Assembly (NCBI GenBank): GCA_945874145.1
Contig: CAMCFN010000014.1
Coordinates: forward strand, 1 to 64,000
Reading direction: 5' to 3'
Length of the DNA: 64,000 bases
From: Akkermansia muciniphila
Lineage (GTDB): Bacteria; Verrucomicrobiota; Verrucomicrobiia; Limisphaerales; SXTU01
Position numbers and translations under genes: made by a program. The notes under the pieces are model-generated. The model saw only the letters and a list, made by a program, of their open reading frames with translations, did no database searches and was not told the origin of the DNA. Position 1 is the stretch's first letter, and each line of letters begins with the position of its first letter. Shown one piece after another: positions 36,201-43,257 of this stretch.

Positions 36201-36418
36201 GTGACTTGATCCGCGTGACCCTGAAACAGCGCGACAGCTCGGGCAGCACCATCTTCCTGACGAAAGGCACGCTAACTCCGGCACGGGTTTCGGCCGTCCT
36301 CGCCCCGGACCTGCACGCCGCAGTCGTGGAACGGAAGCCGGCGCGGCAAAGCGGCCTGGCGGCGGGAAGCGGCGCTGGATCAGGCGGCGGGAGCGAACCT
36401 CGGCGGCCCCCTTTGTAG
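33263..36418 (+). CDS. Very large membrane protein of unknown function, paired with MoxR
   Basis: The 1051-aa protein has an N-terminal membrane segment (residues about 17-44) and two more near 234-250 and 257-277. The remaining roughly 770 residues are predicted soluble, with helical, charged character (ILLHQFEALRSL, REEARREKEAIQLLG). No VWA, protease, kinase or nuclease motif is seen, and it is not like DUF58. The C-terminus ends in a Gly/Ser/Pro-rich tail. The ATG at 33263 follows the moxR stop by 40 bp, so the two are probably co-transcribed. Function is unknown. It is a candidate client of this MoxR. Confidence 0.75.
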   Translation: MPLIDHDTVASAIRAAVDTALLLSPLALVVIALLLPSVYRLLFLRAKLDKRSYEATKSQTASVVRRLRRHLDFSARHWSGYLAHQRRNLKHRIEVSLLYDIAKAAAAYYATDQWREFMRRQGLANPVFIDEDKSLRDNLEQNGFFLSPFFKEGVVNRYLMRATAGGFGSVHVEGDPVLLARATTLFREALKEIEPQFEQGHIYLPFLTLSRWERLRFRIHTMIITRLLSEGMEKGVALILSYGLIALLKGEEVSSGAVDFVMDIVALLFMAHIFDSLFKDRCSQFKMNWEDRERYYYRRQMHQFIVGLDSATAREEARREKEAIQLLGARAKNPKGIKRIVRALKRASRNPQETSLLLGAAQDVMDYAQEEPSPIALVLMKELATSYPSAYAQLLGHWRRFRNSWADADKLVILLLSDAPLAAVAARKSRSLPDRENEAEWHRAAHALQDVLSAEVDEARVEHVTECLASETLTPSQRRALVLCFFFGGLLWRLRQMDRENPLGRRRDARLHHATLTFTLPALERIQARQSAGVCDYGLQPSEIAGLGSRIRSVLPLAAGHKLRLKLGDGQSLSPALDEIQRAVAVKKQPASSSRLDLPTRHLREWLDASTGDRRALGGLTAAIHEASRSGLASKLDKHSRASTDSLIVDPQAFDSHYNQHRALMLRQRLARRGIDGKDNEPVLALLGFWGSKDVKPVPLGEIPIRLTFLDLQPVVDYVSDHERDSETLEEVTHQALVEFYQTARMTESVHELPDILTRPAEGDDAGGSIARQMAVIRSLRDKIIADQEPLFLLLQEAAHQLEVILNPLHASLDHLLGHAAGLGSVIAEATRWNLNRMQDAGLALLIPLTCMAERLGVFAEGTDAYWLTYETTTNQEQFLRQFDVQDQEHADALIQARILLHQFEALRSLIPPHAARDRTAFASFDTIAGDADLLRAGAATVMTMIDQSGLRTDPRFRAIREVLDLAMARQGYSNRGNLSDLIRVTLKQRDSSGSTIFLTKGTLTPARVSAVLAPDLHAAVVERKPARQSGLAAGSGAGSGGGSEPRRPPL

Positions 36419-36463
36419 ACTCGCGCTTCTGACAAGCAACTCAACGCTCCAATATGGAGAATC

Positions 36464-36602
36464 ATCGGGCGCATCTCAGATTCTTGCAACCCTGCGGCTT
36501 CCCTAGAAAACTCACCGGTCGAAGTTCACGCTGGCCGAGGGAAAATCCACCGTTTCCTCGGGATCGCACAACCGCGTGCAAGAAACTGAGATGCGCCCGA
36601 AT
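36464..36602. repeat. Inverted repeat element (about 139 bp)
   Basis: The left arm at 36464-36488 includes GGGCGCATCTCAGATTCTTG. The right arm at 36577-36602 is its near-perfect reverse complement (one mismatch over about 24 bases). The 88-bp centre has no gene. The arms could form a long stem in RNA or DNA; the size resembles a small non-autonomous palindromic element. It sits right after the 1051-aa gene. Confidence 0.75.
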
Positions 36603-36648
36603 CATCCGTGTTGTCAGCGCCGCCGCACTCGACTTTGGAACGTCGAGT

Positions 36649-36950
36649 TACTTTCCCGCCACTCACCGCACGGCCTTTCGCACGAAGTATTCCAAGCCCA
36701 CCGTCTGCTCCGGGTGCGGACTGCTCACCAGCACGCGGCCCTTGCCGCAGTTGCCACCGACGATGGTGGGTGAATTCACCACGAGGCTGACGGGCGTGAC
36801 GATCTTCGCCACCCCGGTGCGGAAGAAGGCCAGCGGCTCGAAGTCGGGCAGCAGCTCGACATTCGCTGGCATCAAGATGGGCCGTTGACGTAGCGCCCGC
36901 GCTCGGTCAGTTCGAGTTTCACATTGCCTTCGCCGCGCCGCCACTTCGGC
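36649..36950 (-). pseudogene. Broken 3' remnant of a BPL_N-like (glutamine-amidotransferase-fold) gene
   Basis: Read on the minus strand, the segment contains MPANVELLPDFEPLAFFRTG and the ending GKGRVLVSSPHPEQTVGLEY, resembling the C-terminal part of BPL_N-domain proteins. The text breaks twice. A one-base deletion near 36885 separates upstream EGNVKLELTERGRYVNGP from the rest. A TGA stands where a conserved Trp codon would lie (near 36663-36665), after which VAGK and TAA (36649-36651) complete the expected end. The N-terminal part of the gene is missing. It directly abuts the moxR tail fragment. Confidence 0.65.
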
Positions 36951-36953
36951 GAC

Positions 36954-37028
36954 GCCGAGCTGCTCGCCAAGCTGGACGAGGCCGGTCTAAAGCTCCCCGC
37001 CGACGTCGCCCTCGACCCAGCCGCGTAA
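36954..37028 (+). pseudogene. Orphan 3' end of a second moxR gene
   Basis: The plus strand encodes the last 24 residues and stop of a MoxR-like protein: AELLAKLDEAGLKLPADVAL then DPAA and TAA. It matches the C-terminus of the intact MoxR (33148-33222) at 20 of 24 residues but differs more at DNA level, so it derives from an older paralog. Everything upstream in the frame is unrelated. It marks the right boundary of the accessory region; 37029-37171 shows no gene. Confidence 0.75.
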
Positions 37029-37171
37029 CCGGGACACGCCTGCCCTCAGCTATACGGCCCCGCCCCGGCTCACATCGGCCGAATGGATTTCCTCCCTGCT
37101 GAGCGAGGGGCCGGTTCGTCCAGCTCGCCTCCACGGTCGCAGTTGCTGTCGGAATCCCGGCGGTGGACCGA

Positions 37172-37999
37172 CTACCGGGGAGTTTCGCCACCGCTGTCCT
37201 GCTGCCGGAACGGCTGCGTCAGCATCCGGTCAAGCCGTTGTTCCTCGGGGTCGCGGAACTGATCAAGGCCCAGCGTCATGCCATCGTGGCCGGCCTCCGG
37301 TTGGGCGCGGTAGGTGCGGAAGAGCCAGTCCCACCACGGCAGGTTGAAGCCGAAGTTGCTGTCCGTCTCGCGCCGCAGGATCGAGTGATGCACCCGGTGC
37401 AGGTCGGGCGTGATGACGACGCAGCGTAGCGCGCGCTCCACCGCTGCCGGCACTTTCACGTTGCTGTGATTGAACATGGCGGTGGCATTGAGCAGCACCT
37501 CAAACAGCAACACGCTCACGGCGGGAGCGCCCAGCGCGGCGATTACGAGGAACTTGATGCCCAGCGAAAGGAGAATCTCGAACGGATGAAACCGCGCCCC
37601 GGTGGTGACATCCACATCCACGTCCGCGTGGTGCATGCGGTGAAGCCGCCACAAACTGGGCACGAAATGAAAAAGCCGGTGCTGCCAGTAAATGGCCAAG
37701 TCCAGCACCACGACCGAAACCACGACCTTCACCAAAGTCGGCCAGACGACGGTGTGGAAGAAGCCGAAGCTACGGGCCTCGACGAACAGGGCGAAACCAA
37801 CCGCTCCGGCCGGAGCCACGAGCCGGGCCACGAAGCCATCGAGAATCGACACGCCCAAGTTGCCCGGCCACCGACGCTGCCGGGGCACGGGGCGTTTGCG
37901 GCGGGCGGCCAAGCATTCCCACACGCTCATCAGCACAAAGACGCCGAGGAATATACTCAGCCGTAGGACCGGCTCCCGGCTCAGAAGTTCATCGGTCAT
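37172..37999 (-). CDS. Sterol desaturase/fatty acid hydroxylase-family membrane enzyme
   Basis: The 275-aa integral membrane protein carries the three histidine boxes of the di-iron fatty acid hydroxylase superfamily: HRLFH, HRMHH and HRVHH, plus the NHSN segment. Several membrane segments are visible (FLGVFVLMSVWECLA, VVVSVVVLDLAIYW, VSVLLFEVLLNATAMF). It probably hydroxylates or desaturates a lipid; the substrate is not known. The ATG at 37999 is preferred over the upstream start at 38050. It follows the SpoIIE-type gene on the same strand. Confidence 0.87.
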   Translation of the reverse strand: MTDELLSREPVLRLSIFLGVFVLMSVWECLAARRKRPVPRQRRWPGNLGVSILDGFVARLVAPAGAVGFALFVEARSFGFFHTVVWPTLVKVVVSVVVLDLAIYWQHRLFHFVPSLWRLHRMHHADVDVDVTTGARFHPFEILLSLGIKFLVIAALGAPAVSVLLFEVLLNATAMFNHSNVKVPAAVERALRCVVITPDLHRVHHSILRRETDSNFGFNLPWWDWLFRTYRAQPEAGHDGMTLGLDQFRDPEEQRLDRMLTQPFRQQDSGGETPR

Positions 38000-38059
38000 G
38001 GCAAGGCTGGGCAGGCTCAGTAGATTTTCACTCCCGCCGCCGCCGGGCAAGCCGCCAGT

Positions 38060-39586
38060 TCACCACGCCTTGAGCACAATCGCGGTGACATCATCTTCCT
38101 GTTCCGCGCCCTCACAGAACTGGCGGACCGCCTGATAAAGCGCATCCACGATCTGGGCGGCGGTGCGGTGGCGATGGGTGCGGAGCACGGCCAGCAGGCG
38201 GTCCGTGCCGAACATCTCTGCGCCGGGGCCCATCGCCTCTTCGATGCCGTCGGTGAGCAGCAAGGCGACCTCGCCTGGCTCCAGCCGCAGCGGCGGTTGG
38301 CTGCGATACTCCGTGTTTGGACGCATCCCCAGCGGCACGCCGGTGCGGCGCAATTCCAGTCGCACCGTGCCATCGGGAGCAAGCAGGTAGCCGGGCGGAT
38401 GCCCGGCGCTCACGTAGGTGAGCTGACGATGCGCTGCATCCAGGCGACCGAGAAAGAGCGTGACGAAGCGCTCGGAACCGATGTCCTCCGCCAGGGCAGT
38501 GTTCGTCCGCGTGAGGACCTCTCCGGGGTCCGCGCGGTTCAAGGCCGCGATACGCACATAGGCCCGGGTTTCTGCCATGAGCAGCGCGGGCCCGATGCCG
38601 TGTCCGGTCACGTCGCCGACCACCAAGCCGATGCCGTTGTCCGCCATGGGAATGAAATCAAAGTAGTCACCACCCGCCGCCGCGGCTGGAAAGGATGCGC
38701 CTGCGATGTCAAACCCCGGAAGGCTGGGCGCAGCCTTGGGGAACAAATGCTGCTGGATCTCTCTCGCGACGCGAAACTGTTCGGCGTGTTCGAGCAATTT
38801 CCGCCGGTTGCGCTCGCGTTCGGTGATGTCCCGGATGAAGGCGACGTAGAGCCGCTGGCCGGCTAATTCCACATCGTTGAAGGCCAGTTCGAGCAGCACT
38901 TCGGAGCCGTCCCGCTTCAAGCCCCGGGTCTCCAAAATATGGCGTTGGGCCGAGGTCACCATGTCGCCTGGCCGCAGGAAAACCGTGCCCGCATCGCTGC
39001 GGAGCTTCTCCGGGAGCAGCCGGGAAAAGTTAGCGCCCACCAGCTCCTCGGACGGGTAGCCAAACACGCTCTGCACGGCCGGGTTGGCAAAGAGGATCGT
39101 GCTGCGCGCGTCCATGAGCAGGATGGCGTCGGTGGCCGTCTCCCACAGCAGGCGATAGCGCTGCTCGCTCTCGCGCACCTCGTTCTCAGCCTTCCGGCGG
39201 GCGTGGCGGACGGCGGCATCACGCAGTTCGCGCTCCACCGCCGGCACCAGACGCGCGAGGTTGCCTTTCATCAGGTAGTCGCTCGCCCCGGACTTCATGG
39301 CGGCGACCGCCACATCCTCACCAATGCCACCGGAGACAATAATGAACGGGATGTCGAGCTTGGTGGCTTGGAGGAGTTGAAGAGCGAGCGTGGCGTTGAA
39401 GCCGGGCAAGTTGTAGTCGGAGAGGACGAGATCCCACTCCTTCGTGGACAAGGCCACCCCCATGGCCTCCGCCGTCTGCACACGCTCGTGGACCGTTTCA
39501 TAGCCGCCCCGGTTCATCAGGCGGATGAGCATCTTGGCATCAAACTCGGAGTCCTCGATGACGAGAACGCGCAAGAGCTTTTTCAT
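38060..39586 (-). CDS. REC-PAS-SpoIIE (PP2C) phosphatase response regulator
   Basis: The 508-aa protein has a receiver at the N-terminus (VLVIEDSEFDAKMLIRLM, acceptor Asp57 in LVLSDYNLPGF), then a PAS domain (YRLLWETATDAILLMDARS, FGYPSEELVGANF, FIRDITERERNR). A PP2C-like SpoIIE phosphatase domain follows (AREIQQHLFPKAAP, GGDYFDFIPM, VVGDVTGHGIGPALLMAE, TYVSAGHPPGYLL, LLLTDGIEEAMGPGAEMFG, EQEDDVTAIVLK). Proteins of this design often dephosphorylate anti-sigma-factor antagonists. It ends 60 bp upstream of the desaturase start (minus strand). Confidence 0.93.
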   Translation of the reverse strand: MKKLLRVLVIEDSEFDAKMLIRLMNRGGYETVHERVQTAEAMGVALSTKEWDLVLSDYNLPGFNATLALQLLQATKLDIPFIIVSGGIGEDVAVAAMKSGASDYLMKGNLARLVPAVERELRDAAVRHARRKAENEVRESEQRYRLLWETATDAILLMDARSTILFANPAVQSVFGYPSEELVGANFSRLLPEKLRSDAGTVFLRPGDMVTSAQRHILETRGLKRDGSEVLLELAFNDVELAGQRLYVAFIRDITERERNRRKLLEHAEQFRVAREIQQHLFPKAAPSLPGFDIAGASFPAAAAGGDYFDFIPMADNGIGLVVGDVTGHGIGPALLMAETRAYVRIAALNRADPGEVLTRTNTALAEDIGSERFVTLFLGRLDAAHRQLTYVSAGHPPGYLLAPDGTVRLELRRTGVPLGMRPNTEYRSQPPLRLEPGEVALLLTDGIEEAMGPGAEMFGTDRLLAVLRTHRHRTAAQIVDALYQAVRQFCEGAEQEDDVTAIVLKAW

Positions 39587-39606
39587 GGGGGCAGAGTAAA
39601 CAGAAA

Positions 39607-40413
39607 TCAGCCGTGCAACAACTCCCGCGCCTTCGTGGCCAGGTCCGCCTCGCGCATGAGGGACTCGCCCACAAGGATGGCGCGGGCTCCCGCGCGCTTG
39701 AGCCGCAGCACATCGGCGCGCGTGTGGATGCCGCTCTCGGCCACCAGCAGCGCCCCATGCCGCGTGCCGGGTCCAGAGAAGAGCCGCGTGGCGATGCGCT
39801 CGGTCGTGGCCATGTCCACGGTGAAGGTTTTCAAGTCGCGGTTGTTCACGCCGATGAGCTGCGCCCCGGCTGCGAGGGCGCGCTCCAACTCGGCTTCGTC
39901 GTGGACTTCCACCAGCGCGGCCAACCCGGCCTCGGTGGCGAGTTGATGGAATTCGCGGAGTTGACGGTCATCGAGAATCGCAACGATGAGCAGGACCGCG
40001 TCTGCACCCCACTGGACGGCCTCGCGGATTTGCCGGGCATCAATGATGAAGTCCTTGCGCAGCAGCGGCAGCTCCACGGCAGCACGGATGGCAGCGAGGT
40101 AATCAAGCGAGCCTTGGAAAAACTTCTCATCCGTCAGCACCGAGAGACAACTCGCGCCCGCCGCTTGATACTCCAAGGCAATCCTCACCGGGTCGAAGTC
40201 TGTGCGGATGACGCCCTTGGACGGCGAAGCCTTCTTCACCTCGGCAATGAGCGCCACGTCACCGCACCGGGGCATACGCAGTGCGCCGAAGAAGTCGCGC
40301 AGCCCACGTTGCTGAAGTGCCGCGCGCAATTCAGAGACCGTCACCGGCTCGTTCGGGAGCTTGGCGATTTCAAGCCGCTTCTGGGCGACGATGGTGTCGA
40401 GGATGTTGGACAA
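39607..40413 (-). CDS. trpC: Indole-3-glycerol phosphate synthase
   Basis: TrpC closes the indole ring from carboxyphenylaminodeoxyribulose phosphate in tryptophan synthesis. The 268-aa TIM barrel has the family's length and motifs: VALIAEVKKASPSKGVIR, AASCLSVLTDEKFFQGSLDYL, LLRKDFIIDARQI, ADAVLLIVAIL, GLAALVEVHDEAEL, IGVNNRDLKTF, LLVAESGIHTRADV. It starts with TTG at 40413 (no ATG fits). It stands apart from other trp genes. It ends 20 bp upstream of the REC-PAS-SpoIIE gene start. Confidence 0.95.
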   Translation of the reverse strand: MSNILDTIVAQKRLEIAKLPNEPVTVSELRAALQQRGLRDFFGALRMPRCGDVALIAEVKKASPSKGVIRTDFDPVRIALEYQAAGASCLSVLTDEKFFQGSLDYLAAIRAAVELPLLRKDFIIDARQIREAVQWGADAVLLIVAILDDRQLREFHQLATEAGLAALVEVHDEAELERALAAGAQLIGVNNRDLKTFTVDMATTERIATRLFSGPGTRHGALLVAESGIHTRADVLRLKRAGARAILVGESLMREADLATKARELLHG

Positions 40414-40428
40414 GAGAAGTGTTCAGGA

Positions 40429-40516
40429 ATCAGTATTCAGTATTCAGTAGCCAGTGTTCAGTGAGCCGTCGAGCCACGTTCGCGACTGAACACTGAACAC
40501 TGAACACTGAATACTG
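40429..40516. repeat. TTCAGT-rich inverted repeat tract
   Basis: The left part holds several ATTCAGT/GTTCAGT units (TCAGTATTCAGTATTCAGTA, then CAGTGTTCAGTGAG). The right part holds the reverse complement ACTGAACACTGAACACTGAA. The two halves can pair around a short GC-rich loop. It lies between prfB and trpC (both minus) and could attenuate or end prfB transcription. A related short tract, TTCAGTTGTCAGCAATCAGG, lies at 2347-2366 between the DUF1800 and DUF1501 genes. Confidence 0.7.
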
Positions 40517-40517
40517 C

Positions 40518-41661
40518 TTACTCTTCCTCATCGGGCACGCCCTGCATCCGCTTCCCGGGACAGCCCGCGCGGAGCCAGCCGTTCACATAATCGTCCAGCG
40601 CGCCGTCCATCACGGCCTGCACATTGCTGGTCTGCACGCCCGTGCGGAGATCCTTCACCATGCGGTAAGGTTGGAAGACGTAGCTGCGAATCTGCTGGCC
40701 GAAGCCAATCGCGCCCTTCTCGCCGTAGAAGCGTTCCATCTCGGACTTCTGCTGGTCCTCGCGCAGCGCGTAGAGCTTGGCCAAGAGCATCTTCATGCAC
40801 GTCGCGCGGTTCTGGTGCTGCGAGCGCTGGCCCTGCGACGCGACGATGATGCCGGTGGGCACGTGCGTGATGCGGACGGCGGTCTCGACCTTGTTCACGT
40901 TCTGCCCCCCCTTGCCGCCGGAGCGAAAGGTGTCGGTCTTCAAATCCACGGGGTTGATGGTGATGTCGCCGGCTTCCTCGATCTCCGCGATGACGTCCAC
41001 GCTGGCGAAGCTCGTGTGCCGACGCTGGTTCGAGTCGAAGGGGGAAATGCGAACGAGGCGATGCACACCGCGCTCGGCCTTGGCGAAGCCGTAGGCGTTC
41101 TCGCCTTCGATCGTCATGGTCGCACTCTTCACGCCGGCGACTTCGCCTTGGAGAATGTCAGTCACTTCGGCTTTCCAGCCGCGCACCTCGGCCCAGCGTT
41201 GATACATGCGCAGCAGCATGTTCGCCCAGTCCTGCGCCTCGGTGCCGCCTGCGCCGGCGTTGATGCTGAGGATGCAGCCGTTCTTGTCGTGCGGGCCTTT
41301 GAGGAGGAAGCGCAATTCGAGGGCGTCGAGTTCCTGGTTGAACTTGTCGAAATCGCGCGTGACCTCGGCCAGAACCGCCGGCTGGGCTTCGATCGGTTCG
41401 GCCTCGCCGAGTTCGACCATCATACGGAAGTCGTCGAGCTGCCTCTCGGCCGCAAGGAGCGGGTCCACCTGCTTGCGGAGGGCGTTGGCCTCGTCAATCG
41501 CCTTTTGCGCCAGCTCGCGGTTGTTCCAGAACGACTCCTGCGCCATCACGGAGTCCAGCTCCGCGAGGCGCTTGTTGGCACCCGGCACGTCAAAGAAACC
41601 TCCGTATCTGGGCAAGCTTTTCCGCCGTGGCAATCAATTGGGCCTTCACCAAGTCGAACAT
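40518..41661 (-). CDS. prfB: Peptide chain release factor 2, with programmed +1 frameshift
   Basis: RF2 ends translation at UAA and UGA. The gene starts at the ATG at 41661 with [20 protein letters not shown], then RFL and an in-frame TGA at 41592-41590 (codon 24). Skipping one base continues the frame as [20 protein letters not shown]. Conserved motifs follow: the [13 protein letters not shown] segment (tripeptide anticodon-like region) and [17 protein letters not shown] (catalytic GGQ). The full-length product is about 372 aa. The site contains CTT TGA C preceded by CGGAGG, the classical autoregulatory layout. It ends at 40518. Confidence 0.95.
41589..41604 (-). promoter_or_regulatory. prfB: Programmed +1 frameshift site of prfB
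   Basis: Read 5'-3' on the minus strand: CGGAGG (41604-41599), TTT, CTT, TGA (41592-41590), C. The purine-rich Shine-Dalgarno-like element lies three bases before the slippery CTT, and the stop is followed by C, matching the known RF2 arrangement. Low RF2 makes ribosomes pause at TGA and slip +1, so RF2 controls its own synthesis. Confidence 0.92.
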
Positions 41662-41763
41662 AAGGGCGCGAATCTAGGGGGAAACGGCCGATTGCCCAGC
41701 AGAAATTCCGGCGGAAGCTTTTGCTGGCGGCAGCGGCGGCAGCGTTTAGTCTGTGCCCGAATC

Positions 41764-43050
41764 ATGCGCGCCCGTCCGCTCATCCGCATTGTGCAGCTTG
41801 GCATCAAGAGCCTGCTGCTGCACAAGATGCGCTCCGGCCTGACCATGCTGGGGATCATCTTCGGCGTGTGCTCGGTCATCGCCATGCTGGCGATTGGCGA
41901 AGGCGCCAGTTACGAAGCGCAGGAGGCCATCAAGAAGCTCGGCTCCAGCAACATCATCCTCCGCAGCATCAAGCCCGCACAAGATTCCAAAACCGCCAGC
42001 ACCGGCCGCAGCTACGTCAACGAATACGGCATCACCTACGCAGATGTCACCCGGCTGGAGAGCACCATCCCGGGCATCAAGCGCGTCCTGCCCATGCGCA
42101 TCATCCGCGACGAGGTGCGCTTCAACAATCTCGTGCAGCAGGCACAGATCATCGGCACCCATCCCATCTACGCCGAGATGGGCAACATCGAACTCGTGCG
42201 CGGCCACTTCCTCACCGAGACCGATGAAATGCATCACAACAACGTGTGCGTGCTCACCGTGAGCCTCGCGGAAAACCTGTTTCCCTACCAAGACCCCATC
42301 GAGGAGGAGATCAAGATCGGCGCGGACTATCTCACCGTCGTCGGCCTGGTGCGCGAACGCGGTGCCGCAGATAAGCGCCCGCAGTCCGGAAAAATGGAGG
42401 GCCAGCCGCTGGACAGCAATGTTTACGTGCCCCTCTCCACCACCCGAAGCCGTTTCGGCGAAACCATCTTCAAACGCAGCGCCGGCTCCTTCGAGGCGGA
42501 GAAAGTTCAGCTCCATCAGGTCACCGTGCAGTTCAACTCCGTGGACGACGTGGAGGTGGCCGTCCCGATGATCCGCACGCTCTTCAAGCGTTTCCACGGC
42601 AAGAGTGACTACGAGATCATCGTGCCACTGGAGCTGCTCCGGCAGGCCGAGCAGACCAAGCGCATTTTCAACATCGTGCTCGGCTCCATCGCCGCCATAT
42701 CGCTGGTGGTGGGCGGCATTGGCATCATGAACATCATGCTGGCGACCGTCACCGAGCGGACCCGCGAGATCGGCATTCGTCGCGCGCTCGGGGCCAAGAA
42801 GAAGGACATCATCACGCAGTTCCTCGTCGAAACCGTGGTGCTGTCGGTGGGCGGAGGTTTAATCGGAGTCGTCGTCGGCGTAGCCACCCCGCTGCTGGTG
42901 TCGCAGCTCACCGACATGAAGACCATCGTCACCCCGATGTCGGTGCTGATCTCCTTCGGAATTTCCGGTGCGGTCGGCGTGGTGTTCGGCATCTACCCGG
43001 CGTCCCGCGCGGCGGCGCTGGACCCCATCGAAGCGCTGCGGCATGAGTGA
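41764..43050 (+). CDS. ABC transporter permease, MacB/FtsX type
   Basis: The 428-aa permease has the MacB layout: an N-terminal membrane helix ([20 protein letters not shown]), a large periplasmic MacB_PCD domain ([27 protein letters not shown]) and three C-terminal helices ([62 protein letters not shown]). The cytoplasmic loop [20 protein letters not shown] is characteristic. No ATP-binding partner adjoins it. The ATG at 41764 is fixed by the first helix. It is divergent from prfB (102 bp between starts). Confidence 0.9.
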   Translation: MRARPLIRIVQLGIKSLLLHKMRSGLTMLGIIFGVCSVIAMLAIGEGASYEAQEAIKKLGSSNIILRSIKPAQDSKTASTGRSYVNEYGITYADVTRLESTIPGIKRVLPMRIIRDEVRFNNLVQQAQIIGTHPIYAEMGNIELVRGHFLTETDEMHHNNVCVLTVSLAENLFPYQDPIEEEIKIGADYLTVVGLVRERGAADKRPQSGKMEGQPLDSNVYVPLSTTRSRFGETIFKRSAGSFEAEKVQLHQVTVQFNSVDDVEVAVPMIRTLFKRFHGKSDYEIIVPLELLRQAEQTKRIFNIVLGSIAAISLVVGGIGIMNIMLATVTERTREIGIRRALGAKKKDIITQFLVETVVLSVGGGLIGVVVGVATPLLVSQLTDMKTIVTPMSVLISFGISGAVGVVFGIYPASRAAALDPIEALRHE

Positions 43051-43084
43051 ACCCGAACTCCGAAGTAGCGGCCGCGAGGCTGAC

Positions 43085-43220
43085 GGGTGGCACAGGCCAC
43101 CGGCCTGTGCCGAGCGGCTACCAGCCGCTCGGAACGGCGGCGAGGTTTGAACTGCTTCGGGCCGTGCTGGCCAAGGGTAGCCGTCTTGTCATTCCGTCGG
43201 GCTGGTAGCCCGTGCCACCC
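43085..43220. repeat. Palindromic element with terminal inverted repeats and three internal hairpins
   Basis: The ends are GGGTGGCAC (43085-43093) and its reverse complement GTGCCACCC (43212-43220). Inside, two adjacent perfect 10-bp hairpins have the same 3-base loop ACC: GGCACAGGCC/GGCCTGTGCC (43089-43111) and CCGAGCGGCT/AGCCGCTCGG (43110-43132). A third, GGGCT-GGT-AGCCC, lies at 43199-43211. The compact layout resembles a REP/REPIN-like element. It lies in the 207-bp gap between the permease and TPR genes, which converge here; no gene is seen in it. Confidence 0.8.
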
Positions 43221-43257
43221 CGTTCAACGACACAGCGGTCAGGCGGGAAGCGCTGAC

